DNA of 51,438 nucleotides from Acidobacteriota bacterium (GTDB lineage Bacteria; Acidobacteriota; Terriglobia; Terriglobales; Acidobacteriaceae): NCBI GenBank assembly GCA_021810625.1, contig JAJZIJ010000019.1, positions 1 to 51,438 of the forward strand, read 5' to 3'. Shown piece by piece: positions 35,208 to 46,100 of this stretch (position 1 is its first letter; each line of letters starts with the position of its first letter). The notes under the pieces were generated by a model. It saw only the letters and a program-made list of their open reading frames with translations, ran no database searches and was not told where the DNA came from. The position numbers and the translations under genes were made by a program.

Positions 35208-36629
35208 TTAACGGGCGGCGAGTACTTCACTCATGTTCGCAATCATGCGGGTGGCGAACTCGCTGGTTTTGACCTTGGTCGCGCCCTCCATCTGACGCTC
35301 AAAGTCATAGGTGACATATTTCTGCTGGATGGTGCGCGCCAAAGAATCTTCAATCAAACGCGCCGCCTCGCCCCAGCCAAGATAGTCAAACATCATGACC
35401 CCGGAAAGAATGACGGAACCGGGATTGATGACATCCTTATCCGCATATTTTGGAGCGGTGCCGTGCGTGGCCTCAAAGACCGCGTAGCCGTCGCCGATGT
35501 TGGCTCCGGGCGCGATGCCGAGGCCGCCAACCTGCGCGGCGCAGGCATCAGAGATGTAATCGCCGTTCAGATTCGTGGTAGCCAGCACGCTGTACTCCTC
35601 TGGCCGCACAATCACCTGCTGAAAAATGGAGTCGGCAATGCGATCATTGATGAGCAGTTTTTGTTTCCATCTGCCGTCGCCGTGGCTGACTCCGATGCGG
35701 TCGATCACCTGATAAATCTCTTCCACCACTTGCTTGCGGAAGCTCTCCGGGGCAAATTCCAGGCCCGGTTCGATCAGGGCGGCATTTTTCTCCGCAGTCA
35801 GGCCGCGATGGGATTCCCTGTTGCCGAGAATCCAGCTTTCCCGCTCGGTGACAACGTGGTTGCGAAACTCTTCAACCGCAACCTGATATCCCCATTCGCG
35901 AAAAGCTCCCTCGGTAAATTTCTGGATATTTCCCTTGTGTACCAGCGTAACGCTCTTGCGGCCATGATCGAGCGCGTACCGAATCGCCGCGCGCACCAAC
36001 CGCTTGGTTCCGGTAATGGAAATGGGCTTGATGCCCAGGCCGGAATCCTCGCGGATTTTTTTCTTCGTTCCGGCCAGCATGGTGTCATTCAAAAAATCGA
36101 GCAGCTTTTTCTGCTCGGCGGTTCCCTGCTTGAACTCAATGCCGGAGTACACATCCTCCGTATTCTCGCGGAAGATCACAATATCCAGATTTTCCGGATG
36201 CTTGACCGGACTGGGCACGCCGGGATAATAACGCACCGGACGCACGCAGGTGTAGAGATCCAGCGCCTGCCGCAGCGCGACATTCAGCGAACGGATGCCA
36301 CCGCCAATCGGCGTGGTCAGCGGCCCTTTGATGGAAACGCGCAGATCGCGCGCAGCATTTAAGGAATCCTCAGGAAGCCAGCTCTTGAAACGCGCATAGG
36401 CCTTCTCCCCTGCGAAGATTTCAAACCACTGCACCTTGCGCTTGCCGTCGTAGGCCTTCTCCACCGCAGCATCAAAAACGCGCTGCGAGGCGCGCCAGAT
36501 ATCGCGGCCCGTACCGTCGCCTTCAATGTATGGAATGATAGGTTGGTTGGAAACTTCGATCTTCCCCTTGACGTACTGGACGGCTTCCCCGTCGGCTGGC
36601 AACGCGATACCGTTATAACTGGACTGCAT
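35208..36629 (-). CDS. icd: NADP-dependent isocitrate dehydrogenase
   Basis: 473 residues from the ATG at 36629, which has GGGGAG ten bases upstream; an ATG six codons earlier (36647) lacks a ribosome site but cannot be ruled out. Landmarks: [34 protein letters not shown], the substrate site [53 protein letters not shown], and [18 protein letters not shown]. The Lys-Tyr after THGTAP marks NADP use. It turns isocitrate to 2-oxoglutarate. It is the first gene of icd-mdh. Confidence 0.96.
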   Translation of the reverse strand: MQSSYNGIALPADGEAVQYVKGKIEVSNQPIIPYIEGDGTGRDIWRASQRVFDAAVEKAYDGKRKVQWFEIFAGEKAYARFKSWLPEDSLNAARDLRVSIKGPLTTPIGGGIRSLNVALRQALDLYTCVRPVRYYPGVPSPVKHPENLDIVIFRENTEDVYSGIEFKQGTAEQKKLLDFLNDTMLAGTKKKIREDSGLGIKPISITGTKRLVRAAIRYALDHGRKSVTLVHKGNIQKFTEGAFREWGYQVAVEEFRNHVVTERESWILGNRESHRGLTAEKNAALIEPGLEFAPESFRKQVVEEIYQVIDRIGVSHGDGRWKQKLLINDRIADSIFQQVIVRPEEYSVLATTNLNGDYISDACAAQVGGLGIAPGANIGDGYAVFEATHGTAPKYADKDVINPGSVILSGVMMFDYLGWGEAARLIEDSLARTIQQKYVTYDFERQMEGATKVKTSEFATRMIANMSEVLAAR

Positions 36630-36767
36630 GAATTTCACACTCCCCATGCGAATGATAGTTACCCATCAGGCTATCACCTGGATTCGAGGACTCGCAAAGC
36701 GGAGGGGACAGAATACGATGCGGCGAAACAATCTGTCCCGCCGCATCCTCAGCAATCAACCCTGGAC

Positions 36768-37154
36768 TTAGCGGCGACCGCTTTCGTGCTTTTCCTTGTA
36801 GATGTTGTGGTTGGCGCGATTCTGCCTGCGCCGAATCTGCTGCCTCTCTTTTTTCGTCAGCTTGCCGCCATTGGCGGCGCGATCAGCGGCAACCTTGTTG
36901 TCAATGCGCTGCTGCTGCTTCTCAAGCTGGGCCGCGTCGCCGGGAGTTAGTTTGCCGCTCTTAATGCCTTGCGCGATGCGATCCTGCTGGTTTTCCTCGC
37001 GCTGGTTGATGTTCAGATGCTTGTGCGCGGGGGTGTTGGTTGCCGGGGTAGCAGGCGTCGCTGGGGTGGCAGGCGTCACCGCCTGTGCAACAGCGAATCC
37101 TGAGGCCAGAAGAATACTGGCTCCAGCGCTGAAAATCCAATGAATATGTTTCAT
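36768..37154 (-). CDS. Small exported protein, basic C-terminal half
   Basis: 128 residues from the ATG at 37154, with a strong AAGGAG upstream. A signal peptide (IHWIFSAGASILLASGFAVAQA) leads to a TPATPATPATPAT linker. The rest is highly charged: NINQREENQQDRIAQG, IKSGKLTPGDAAQLEKQQQRI and LTKKERQQIRRRQNRANHNIYKEKH, probably helical. The family is not named here; I have seen the N-Q-RI-GI-SG-LT pattern in small periplasmic proteins of several phyla. It lies 120 bp upstream of icd on the same strand with no visible terminator between. Confidence 0.75.
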   Translation of the reverse strand: MKHIHWIFSAGASILLASGFAVAQAVTPATPATPATPATNTPAHKHLNINQREENQQDRIAQGIKSGKLTPGDAAQLEKQQQRIDNKVAADRAANGGKLTKKERQQIRRRQNRANHNIYKEKHESGRR

Positions 37155-37377
37155 GTCTCGCTCCTTGTAGTGCAATCTCATGGCCTTGTCGTACTTCGCA
37201 GATAGGCCACGCCTACGGAAACGCAGTTTCAGAGAAAAGGTTTCTGTCTGGAGAAAATATATTTCCATCTATCTGGAAATTTTTTCATCGCGCGGGTTTG
37301 CATCTCCGCCAGCGTCGGTCATCCCTTTTTCCACTAACATGTAAGGTGTGCGGTTCTCCACCGCCGGAAGGGTGGTC

Positions 37378-38253
37378 ATGCGTCTCCTCCGAAAGGCAAG
37401 CCTGCTGCTTCTGCTTGGCTGTACCGCGCTGCCCTGTGCGTGGGCGCAATACTCCACAGACAAGCCCTTGGGCGCGGTCGCGCAATCCGGGCTGCCCAAC
37501 TACCTGCAACATGCGGGCATCGACCAGAATTTGAATCGCGCGCTGCCGCTGACCGCTCCCTTCCAGGATTCCTCCGGGGCCACCGTGCCTTTGGGTCGTT
37601 ACTTCACGCGTCGTCCTGTGATGCTGGCGCTGGTGTACTACCACTGCGGCCTGCTGTGTCCGCAGGTGTTGCACGGCATGGCCGATGCGCTGCGGCAGAC
37701 GGGATTTACGCCGGGGAAAGATTATGACGTGGTAGTGGTCAGCTTCGACCCGGCAGATACGCCCGCCGATGCCGTTGGACAAAAACAGCATTTCCTGAAC
37801 ATGATGGGCAATCCCGCCGACGCATCGGCGATTCATTTTCTAACTGGCCCGCAGGCTTCCATTGACGCATTGGCGCAGGCCGTGGGCTTCCATTACGTCC
37901 GCGTTCCGGGGCCGGATGGCAAGCTGGATCAGTTCGCGCACTCCAGCGTTATTATGATTGCGACACCAGATGGACGGCTATCGAAGTATCTTTCTGGAAT
38001 TGAATATCAGCCACGCGACGTGCGTCTGGCGCTGATTGACGCTTCGGGCCGCAAAATCGGCACCGTGACCGACCTGGTTTTGATTTACTGCTGCAACTAC
38101 AGTCCCACAACCGGAAAATATACGGTCTCCATTCTGCGCGTGATGAGCATTGCCGGCCTGGTGACGCTGTTCGTCGTCATCGGCATGATCTTTCTTCTGG
38201 CGCGCAAACCCGCCGGGGGGAACCATCCCCCATCCGCGCCCGTCGTGGGATAG
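37378..38253 (+). CDS. SCO1/SenC-family copper or thiol protein
   Basis: 291 residues from the ATG at 37378, with GGAAGGG upstream; a GTG at 37348 adds ten residues. A signal peptide ends at ALPCAWAQ. The thioredoxin-like domain has C-x3-C in YYHCGLLCPQV and the third ligand His in DQFAHSSVIMI, so copper binding is plausible. It ends in a membrane helix (IAGLVTLFVVIGMIFLLAR). SCO proteins help build the CuA centre of cytochrome oxidase or act as thiol reductants. No oxidase gene is near. It is followed 37 bp later by lutA. Confidence 0.88.
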   Translation: MRLLRKASLLLLLGCTALPCAWAQYSTDKPLGAVAQSGLPNYLQHAGIDQNLNRALPLTAPFQDSSGATVPLGRYFTRRPVMLALVYYHCGLLCPQVLHGMADALRQTGFTPGKDYDVVVVSFDPADTPADAVGQKQHFLNMMGNPADASAIHFLTGPQASIDALAQAVGFHYVRVPGPDGKLDQFAHSSVIMIATPDGRLSKYLSGIEYQPRDVRLALIDASGRKIGTVTDLVLIYCCNYSPTTGKYTVSILRVMSIAGLVTLFVVIGMIFLLARKPAGGNHPPSAPVVG

Positions 38254-38290
38254 CGGCGACGAGTGTATTTTTGAGGGAGAGGAAGGCTCT

Positions 38291-39064
38291 GTGCGTATCG
38301 CGTTGTTTATCACCTGCTATAACGACACCTTGTTTCCAGAGACGGGAATTGCGGTGGTGCGCGTTCTGGAGCGGCTGGGGCACACCGTCGTTTTCCCCGA
38401 CGCGCAGACCTGCTGCGGTCAAATGCACTACAACACTGGATATCAAGCGGAGGCTCTCCCGCTGGTACGCCGCTTTGTCGAGATTTTTCGCGACCATGAA
38501 GCTGTGTGCGTGCCCTCTTCTTCCTGCGTCGCGATGATGCGGGAACATTACGCAAAGATCGCAGCGGCGGCAGGCGATGCCAGGCTCCAGGCCGACGTGG
38601 AAGCCCTGCTGCCTCGCGTGTACGAGTTCACCGAACTGCTGGCACATCGTCTTGGCGTGGAGGATGTTGGCGCAACCTATCCGCATCGCGTAACGTACCA
38701 CGCCAGTTGCCACTCGCTGCGCAGCCTGCATGTTGGCGATATTCCCTTGCGACTCTTGAGCAAAGTACGCGACATTTCGCTCATTCCACTGACAAGCCTG
38801 GAGCAATGCTGTGGTTTTGGCGGAACCTTCGCCATCAAAAACGCGGATGTATCCGGGGCGATGCTCGAAGAAAAAATAAAATGCATTCAGAAAACCGATG
38901 CAGAAGTTTGCACCGCCTGTGACAATTCCTGTCTGATGCACCTACAGGGAGCCATGCATCGACAACACCTGAAGGTGGGCACGGCTCATATCGCGCAGAT
39001 TCTCGCCAGCGAAAATCCTGCTTCCCCGCAATCCTCCTCCAAGCGAAAGGGGAAGATCGGATGA
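38291..39064 (+). CDS. lutA: Lactate utilization protein A (Fe-S oxidoreductase)
   Basis: 257 residues from a GTG at 38291, with GAGGAAGG upstream. Two CCG domains give the marks: AQTCCGQMHYNTG and LEQCCGFGGTFAIKN, with HASCHSLR between. These bind an Fe-S cluster. With LutB and LutC it oxidises L-lactate to pyruvate. The gene overlaps lutB by four bases (ATGA), so translation is coupled. Confidence 0.93.
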   Translation: MRIALFITCYNDTLFPETGIAVVRVLERLGHTVVFPDAQTCCGQMHYNTGYQAEALPLVRRFVEIFRDHEAVCVPSSSCVAMMREHYAKIAAAAGDARLQADVEALLPRVYEFTELLAHRLGVEDVGATYPHRVTYHASCHSLRSLHVGDIPLRLLSKVRDISLIPLTSLEQCCGFGGTFAIKNADVSGAMLEEKIKCIQKTDAEVCTACDNSCLMHLQGAMHRQHLKVGTAHIAQILASENPASPQSSSKRKGKIG

Positions 39065-40509
39065 CCCCTGTCAAAGAACGCGCGACCCCGGATTTTCCAA
39101 CAGCAGCCCTGCCATTACTGCACGACATCCAATTACGCAGCAACGTTCGCCACGCGACAGATGTAATTCAGGGAAAAAGATTTCGCGTCGTCAGCGAAAT
39201 GCCGGACTGGCAGTCGCTGCGCGAGACAGGTCAACGAATCCGCGAGCACACGCTGCAATATCTGGACTCCTATTTGGAGCAATTCGAGGAACGCTGCACT
39301 GCGGCGGGAGGTCATGTCCACTGGGCGCGCGATACTGCCGAGGCCAATCGCATCGTTGTGCAAATGGCGCAGAATGCAACAGGCCGGGTCATCAAGATCA
39401 AAAGCATGACGACGGAGGAGATCGGCTTGAACCGCACTCTGGAAGCGGCAGGCATTCAGCCCGTCGAAACCGATCTCGCGGAACTCATCATTCAGCTTGG
39501 ACACGACAAGCCTTCGCACATTGTTGTACCGGCGCTGCATAAAAATCGCCAGCAGATACGCGAACTTTTTGCCCACGCGATGGGACAACCCCACCTTGGA
39601 GATCGCCCGGAAGATTTAACCGAGGCTGCGCGACTGTATCTGCGCCAGCAATTCATGCACACTCCCGTGGCCATCAGTGGCGCCAATTTTCTCATCGCGG
39701 AGACAGGCGGCATCTGCATCGTCGAATCGGAGGGCAACGGACGCATGTGCCTCACGCTGCCGCGCACGCTCATCACCATTGCTGGCATCGACAAAGTGAT
39801 TCCGCGTTTTCGCGATCTGGAGGTTCTGTTGCAACTGCTGCCGCGCTCTGCCACGGGAGAACGCATGAATCCCTACAATTCTTTATGGACAGGGGTACAT
39901 CCCGGCGACGGGCCACAGGAGTTCCATGTGGTGCTGCTTGACAACCGAAGAACAGAAATTCTCCGTGATCCAGAGGCACGCGAGACGCTGCACTGTATTC
40001 GCTGCGGAGCCTGCCAGAATGCCTGCCCGGTCTATCGGCAAACCGGCGGCCACGCCTACAGTTCCGTCTATGCCGGCCCAATTGGAGCGATTCTCACACC
40101 GCAGCTTGCGTTGATGAAAGAAGGTCAATCGCTTCCGTATGCGTCCTCGCTGTGCGGCGCGTGCTATGAGGTCTGTCCAGTCAAAATCAATATCCCGGAG
40201 GTGTTGATCCATCTGCGTGGACGAGTCGTGAATGCGCGGCCCAAATACATGCGTGCCCTGAATCTGGAGGCGATTGCCATGCGCGGAATGCAATGGATAT
40301 TCCTGAGCAAGACGCGCTTGCAGCTTGCGCAGCGGCTTGGGCGCGTGGCTCAGATTCCCTGGGTTCGCCGCAGTGGATGGATTGAGCGCCTGCCCGGAAT
40401 GCTGGGCGGATGGACACGGACACGCGATCTGCGTCCGCTGCCCCCGCAGAGCTTTCGCGAATGGTTTCAAAAACGTTCGTCCCTGCCGACCGAGGTGCCC
40501 CATGAGTGA
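39061..40509 (+). CDS. lutB: Lactate utilization protein B (4Fe-4S)
   Basis: 482 residues. The N-terminal LUD-type domain shows KIKSMTTEEIGLNRTLEAAGI, VETDLAELIIQL and GANFLIAETGGICIVESEGNGRM. Two 4Fe-4S sites follow from about residue 310: CIRCGACQNACPVYR and CGACYEVCPVKI. This is the central electron-transfer subunit of the LutABC lactate oxidase. It overlaps both neighbours. Confidence 0.95.
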   Translation: MTPVKERATPDFPTAALPLLHDIQLRSNVRHATDVIQGKRFRVVSEMPDWQSLRETGQRIREHTLQYLDSYLEQFEERCTAAGGHVHWARDTAEANRIVVQMAQNATGRVIKIKSMTTEEIGLNRTLEAAGIQPVETDLAELIIQLGHDKPSHIVVPALHKNRQQIRELFAHAMGQPHLGDRPEDLTEAARLYLRQQFMHTPVAISGANFLIAETGGICIVESEGNGRMCLTLPRTLITIAGIDKVIPRFRDLEVLLQLLPRSATGERMNPYNSLWTGVHPGDGPQEFHVVLLDNRRTEILRDPEARETLHCIRCGACQNACPVYRQTGGHAYSSVYAGPIGAILTPQLALMKEGQSLPYASSLCGACYEVCPVKINIPEVLIHLRGRVVNARPKYMRALNLEAIAMRGMQWIFLSKTRLQLAQRLGRVAQIPWVRRSGWIERLPGMLGGWTRTRDLRPLPPQSFREWFQKRSSLPTEVPHE

Positions 40510-41149
40510 AGTTCAAAGCGCGCGCGCGGAGATTTTATCTCGTATCCGCTCTACCATGAACGCCTCGCGTGGAAACGCGGCGGAAACATGGCAGGCCATT
40601 CCGCGCAACTATCGCCAAAGCAGCACGCTCACATCCTCCGAAAAATTGGCGCTGCTCGAAGATCGCTTGCAGGATTATGGAGCGGGCGTGCATCACACCG
40701 AATCTTCTCAGTTGGCCTCTGCCATCGCGACGATTTTGCATCAACGCAACAAGAAACGCATCCTTGTGCCGCGTGATATCTCCCCTGCATGGCTTCCTGC
40801 TGGATTTACGTTTGTGCCGGATGAGAATGCCTCCTACGAAGCGATGGATGCCTGCGATGGCGTGCTAACGGGGTGCCTGTTGGCGATTGCCAGTACGGGA
40901 ACGCTCGCTCTCTGCCACGAACAAAGCCAGGGGCGCCGCGCTCTTACGTTGATCCCGGATTATCACCTGTGCGTCGTCAAGAGTTCCGCAGTGGTCGAAA
41001 CCGTGCCGGAAGCAATTCATCTTTTGGAGTCGCGCAAGCGGCATCCCATCACGCTGATCTCCGGCCCATCGGCAACGGCGGACATTGAGATGACGCGCAT
41101 CCAGGGAGTACATGGCCCCCGCGTTTTAGATGTTGTCTTTATTCCTTGA
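40502..41149 (+). CDS. lutC: Lactate utilization protein C (LUD domain)
   Basis: 215 residues from the ATG at 40502, which overlaps the lutB end by eight bases. The LUD domain shows ACDGVLTGCLLAIASTGTLAL and HLCVVKSSAVVETVPEAI, ending SATADIEMTRIQGVHGPRVLDVVFI. It is the third part of the LutABC system for growth on L-lactate. No lactate permease or LutR regulator is seen in the window. Confidence 0.94.
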   Translation: MSEVQSARAEILSRIRSTMNASRGNAAETWQAIPRNYRQSSTLTSSEKLALLEDRLQDYGAGVHHTESSQLASAIATILHQRNKKRILVPRDISPAWLPAGFTFVPDENASYEAMDACDGVLTGCLLAIASTGTLALCHEQSQGRRALTLIPDYHLCVVKSSAVVETVPEAIHLLESRKRHPITLISGPSATADIEMTRIQGVHGPRVLDVVFIP

Positions 41150-41265
41150 TTTCTTGAACGTAGAGATATCGAAAAAACTCTTCGTGACCGTTGTTTCTGA
41201 TTCCACAATCGGCAGGGCGCGACTTGTCGGTTCCATTTTCTGTAGTCTCTTTGCATAATGAGAGG

Positions 41266-43107
41266 ATGCGCGCAACGGAAACCTCCGGCTCAACCACATT
41301 CAAAAGCGCATGGCGCTCCCGGCTGGAGGCACTCCGCAATCTGCCCCCGGTTCTGCATATCGTTTGGGAGTGCGGGCCTGCCGTTGTCGTCTGGTCAATC
41401 CTTCTCCGTGTGGTTGTCGCCGTCGCGCCGGTGGCGCTTCTGGCGGTTTCGCGCTGGATCGTCGATGCCATCGTTCAAAAGCTAACCCATCCCACACCTT
41501 TGCCGCACATCTTCTGGTGGATGGTTGGGCTGGAGTTTGCCATTGCCGTGCTCTCCAGCATACTCAGCCGTGGCATCAGCTATTGCGACGGATTGCTGGG
41601 CGACCTGTATAGCCATCACGTCAGCATCCGCGTCATGGAACACGCTTCACAACTGGACATTACGGCATTTGAAGACCCTCTGTACTATGACCGACTGGAG
41701 CGCGCGCGCGTACAGGCAACGGATCGTCTGGTCATGATTCAAATGATTGGAACCGTCTTCCAGCAGGCATTCACCACGATGTCTCTTGCCGCAACCATCG
41801 TGTACTACACGCATTCGCTGTGGCTGTTGCTGCTTCTGATTGCGGGGACGCTGCCCGCCTTCGTCGGAGAAAGTCATTTCGCATTTTTGGGATACGCAAA
41901 AAATTATCTCCAGACTCCCCTGCGGCGGCAGATGGATTATCTGCGCCAGGTGGGCGGCAGCAAGGAGGCCGCCAAGGAACTGAAACTGTACGGCCTGCGA
42001 GATTTTTTTGTCGGTAAATTTCGCGGGTACTCCAAGACCATCTTCGACCAAAACGTCGATCTCTCCCGCAGGCATCTGATTGCCGGAACATTTTTGTCCC
42101 TGGTGGGAACGCTGGGATATTACAGCGCCTACGCCTACGTTCTTTGGCGCACGATCCACGGGACGCTCACCATCGGAGACTTGTACATCCTGACGGCGGC
42201 CATCCTGCAGGTCAGTGTCAACATCCAGCAAATCTTCGTCAATACTTCCGGCATCGCAGACCAGGCGCTTTTTCTCACCGACCTGATTGCGTTCTTCGCA
42301 ATGCAGCCCACCGTTCGCTCGAAGCCCCAGGCACTGCCCATACCCCGGCCCGTCCAGCGCGGCTTTGAATTTCGCAACGTCTCTTTCGCGTATCCGGGAA
42401 CGAATCGAAGCGTCCTGAAAAACTTCAACTTCCATCTGCATCCGGGCGAGCGCGTGGCCTTGATCGGAGAAAATGGTCAGGGCAAAACCACCATCGTCAA
42501 ACTGATTACGCGCCTCTACGATCCCACGGAGGGCCAGATTCTTCTGGATGGCATCGACCTGCGCGAATACAACCTTGAGGATTTATGCCACGAAATCGGC
42601 GTGATTTTTCAAGACTTCATGCGCTATGAACTATCGGCACGGGACAACATTGCCATTGGACGTATTGAAGAGCAAGCCAATCTGGAGCGCATTCAATCCG
42701 CCGCGCATCTAAGCCTTGCGGATGAAGTGATCCAACGCCTGCCGTTTGGTTATGAACAGCAACTGGGGCGACGATTTGAAGGCGGCGTCGATATCTCCGG
42801 CGGGGAATGGCAACGGCTGGCGCTGGCCCGCGCATATTTGCGCGATGCGCAGCTTCTGGTTCTGGATGAACCAACCTCCGCGCTCGATGCGCGCAGCGAG
42901 ATGCAGGTCTTCGAGCGTTTTGCGGAACTCACGCTGGGGAAAATGGCGCTTCTCATCTCGCATCGCTTTTCCACGGTAAAAATGGCGGATCGCATTGTTG
43001 TTCTCTCCGGCGGGGTTCTGGTGGAAGAAGGCACGCACGCCGAACTGATGCGACGGGCCGGACGATACGCGGCAATGTTTGAGATGCAGGCGGCCAGCTA
43101 CCGATGA
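41266..43107 (+). CDS. ABC exporter, fused permease and ATPase
   Basis: About 613 residues from the ATG at 41266; the ribosome site (GAGAGG) is too close, so the start is uncertain. Six membrane helices fill residues ~35-310, with TAFEDPLYYDRLERAR between the first helices. The ATPase has Walker A GENGQGKTT near 400, signature ISGGEWQRLALARA near 510, Walker B LLVLDEPTSALD and the switch His in LISHRFSTV. Half-transporters of this kind work as dimers and export lipids, peptides or glycans. Its stop overlaps the start of the glucan synthase by four bases. In rhizobia and Brucella the cyclic beta-1,2-glucan made by NdvB/Cgs is exported by the ABC protein NdvA/ChvA, so export of the product of the next gene is a fair inference. 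Confidence 0.92.
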   Translation: MRATETSGSTTFKSAWRSRLEALRNLPPVLHIVWECGPAVVVWSILLRVVVAVAPVALLAVSRWIVDAIVQKLTHPTPLPHIFWWMVGLEFAIAVLSSILSRGISYCDGLLGDLYSHHVSIRVMEHASQLDITAFEDPLYYDRLERARVQATDRLVMIQMIGTVFQQAFTTMSLAATIVYYTHSLWLLLLLIAGTLPAFVGESHFAFLGYAKNYLQTPLRRQMDYLRQVGGSKEAAKELKLYGLRDFFVGKFRGYSKTIFDQNVDLSRRHLIAGTFLSLVGTLGYYSAYAYVLWRTIHGTLTIGDLYILTAAILQVSVNIQQIFVNTSGIADQALFLTDLIAFFAMQPTVRSKPQALPIPRPVQRGFEFRNVSFAYPGTNRSVLKNFNFHLHPGERVALIGENGQGKTTIVKLITRLYDPTEGQILLDGIDLREYNLEDLCHEIGVIFQDFMRYELSARDNIAIGRIEEQANLERIQSAAHLSLADEVIQRLPFGYEQQLGRRFEGGVDISGGEWQRLALARAYLRDAQLLVLDEPTSALDARSEMQVFERFAELTLGKMALLISHRFSTVKMADRIVVLSGGVLVEEGTHAELMRRAGRYAAMFEMQAASYR

Positions 43108-46100
43108 AGCAATCCATCTCCAACCTGGAACTGGAGCAGCAGGGGGAAACCCTTGCCCGTCGTCATCCGTTGCTGGCAACGTCCAGCAAGCCGGCTCATT
43201 TCCGCGCGCATGTTCTGGAGGTCGTGGCATCCACCTTCGCGCTCACGCAATACATCGACAAGCAGACACACGCAACCCACCCGCAGGAAGAACCTGCGCC
43301 CGGCGTGCGACGCCTGACGGAATGTACACGCCTGTTGCGCTCCGCAGCCGTGGGAGTGCGCGACACGCTTCGCATCTTCCGCAAACTTCCCATGACGCGA
43401 AATGTTCTGGGGCGGGAGGCTCCCCGCGTTGTCAGCGTTGCCCAGACCTACCTTTCTGCCACGAACTTTTGCTGGACGATCGAAGGATTTACCTCGTTCA
43501 CGCGTGGCTTTCAAAAAGAATCTGCTCTCCATCTGCATGAACTCCTGTCTCTACCCGCAGCCATCAAACTGATGACACTGGAAGAGGTGCTGGCGCACGC
43601 GAATGGAGCGCTCCATCACTCCGCCACAAGCGACGCCTCCCTGGACGCGAGTCTGTTGTGCCTGCAAGAAGTCCAGCACTCCGCATGGCCGGAGATTCTG
43701 GAGCCGCTCGTCGCATTCGATGCCATTCTGCGGGCAGACCCTGCCGGAGCGTATGCGCGCATGGATGGTGAAGGCCGCGCGCTTTATCGCAACATCATTG
43801 CCGAACTGGGAGCGCGCTCCGAAATCAGTGAAGTGGAAATCGCCCAGACCGCCTACACTCTGGCGCAGGAATCCATGCGCCAACCCGCTGAAAACCCTCT
43901 CGTCACCGCGCGCCGGGCGCATATCGGATATTACCTTCTCGATGCCGGACGCGCGGAACTCGAAACCCGCTGCCGCTATCGTCCTGGGATGCTCAACCAG
44001 ATACGCAGGCTGCTGCGTCTTTATCCCGACGATTTTTACGTGGTCGGCATTCAGGTTGTCACCTTGTTGATTATCGCGGCCATCATCCTGCCGCTGATGC
44101 CTCTCTACAGTCCGCTGGGCAGTCTGGCTCTTGGTTTTCTGTTGCTCATGTTGCCGGCTTCGCAAGGCGCAGTGGAGTTGCTCAACCATACGGTTACCGC
44201 CCTCCTGAAGCCATACGCTTTACCGAAAATGGATTTTTCCAGGGGCATTCCTGCAGAATGCAAAACATTGGTTGCCGTCCCCGCCTTGCTGCTGAACGAA
44301 CGGCAGGTACGGGAATTAGTGGGGGATCTGGAGGTGCGCAGCCTCGCCAATCAAGACCCCAACATCCACTACGCCCTGCTGAGCGACCTGCCGGATTCCG
44401 CCGAAAAACCGCAAGACCCTGACCTGCATCCGCTCGTCTTGCTGGCGGAACATCTCATCGACCAACTCAACATTCGCTACGCTGGCTCTTCAGCGAGCAG
44501 GTTTGTCCTGCTCCATCGTTATCGCATTTTTAATCCCCGGCAGGGCGTATGGATGGGATGGGAACGGAAACGCGGCAAGCTGTTAAACCTGAATGGCTTG
44601 CTGATGGGAGGCGTGGATCATTTCCCATTCAAGGCGGGCGATACCTCCGTTCTGAACAATGTGCGCTATGTGCTGACCCTGGACTCCGACACGAAGTTGC
44701 CACGAGATTCCGCGCGCCGATTGGTGGGCGCAATGGCGCATCCGCTGCATCGCGCCATTGTCGATCCCAACAGCAAAATTGTTGTCGAAGGATATGGCCT
44801 GATGCAGCCGCGCGTCGGCATCACAGTTCACTCGGCTGCGCGTTCCCGCCTGGCCGCCGTTTATTCCGGGCAAACTGGATTTGACATTTACTCCTGCGCC
44901 ATCTCCGACGTGTATCAGGATTTGTATGGCGAGGGAATTTTTACCGGAAAAGGAATCTACGAAGTCTCCATTTTGCATCAGGTGCTCGACCATCGGTTTC
45001 CGCAGAATGCTCTTTTGAGCCATGATCTGATCGAAGGCGCGTATGCGCGGGTTGGCTTGCTGAGCGATGTTGAAGTCATCGACGATTATCCCTCCCACTA
45101 CAGCGCGCAGAGCAAGCGCAAGCACCGCTGGGTTCGTGGAGACTGGCAAATCTCCCGCTGGCTGCTCGCACGCGTTCCCGATGAATCGGGACGCAAAGTT
45201 CCCAACCCCATCTCGACCATCTCGCGGTGGAAGATACTGGACAACCTGCGGCGCAGCCTGGTTGAACCCGGAACTTTTCTGCTGCTGCTTGCCGGGTGGT
45301 TCTGGCTGCCGGGTGGCGCCCGCTACTGGACATTTGCCACGCTGTTGGTGATCTTTGTTCCGGCGCTGGTGCAGATTGCATTTTCCGTCGCGCGCGCTGC
45401 CACGGAAGAACAAGTTGGCTCCATCCGCGCCGCGCTACATGATTCTCTAAGTCAACTGTTCGTCACAATTCTGAATTTCATTTTTCTTGCCCATCAAACA
45501 CTCCTCATGGTGGATGCGATCTTTCGCTCCCTGGTTCGCAGCTTTGTTACCGGAAATCGACTGCTGGAATGGGAAACAGCAGCAGAGGCAGAGTTGGGCG
45601 GAACCAGGAAAACCCCCTTTGAACAGACGTTGCGCCTGGTTCCATTTGTATGTGGAGGGATTGCCCTGATCGCCGTTGCGCTGCACCCGCGCAACCTGGC
45701 GTGGATGTTGTCCATCCTGCTGCTGTGGGCCGTGGTGCAGCCGATCACCTGGTGGCTGAACCGCCCCCTTCACAGTCGGCAAGTCCGCCTTTCCGTGGAG
45801 GATGTTCGCTTCCTTCGCAATATCGCGCTGCGCACCTGGCGCTACTTTGCTCGCTATGCCTCCCCGCGCCACCACGGGCTTCTTCCTGACAACGTGCAGG
45901 AGCAGGATCATCGCGAAGCAGCGCGCATCTCGCCCACCAATATCGGGTTGTTGTTAAATGCGCGGCAGGCAGCGCTTTCCTTTGGCTATCTGACGCTGCC
46001 GGAATTTCTGGAACAGACGCTGCACAATCTTGCCCTGATCGAGCAACTTCCCAAGTGGAATGGTCACCTGTGGAACTGGTACAACACGGAGACCCTTGAT

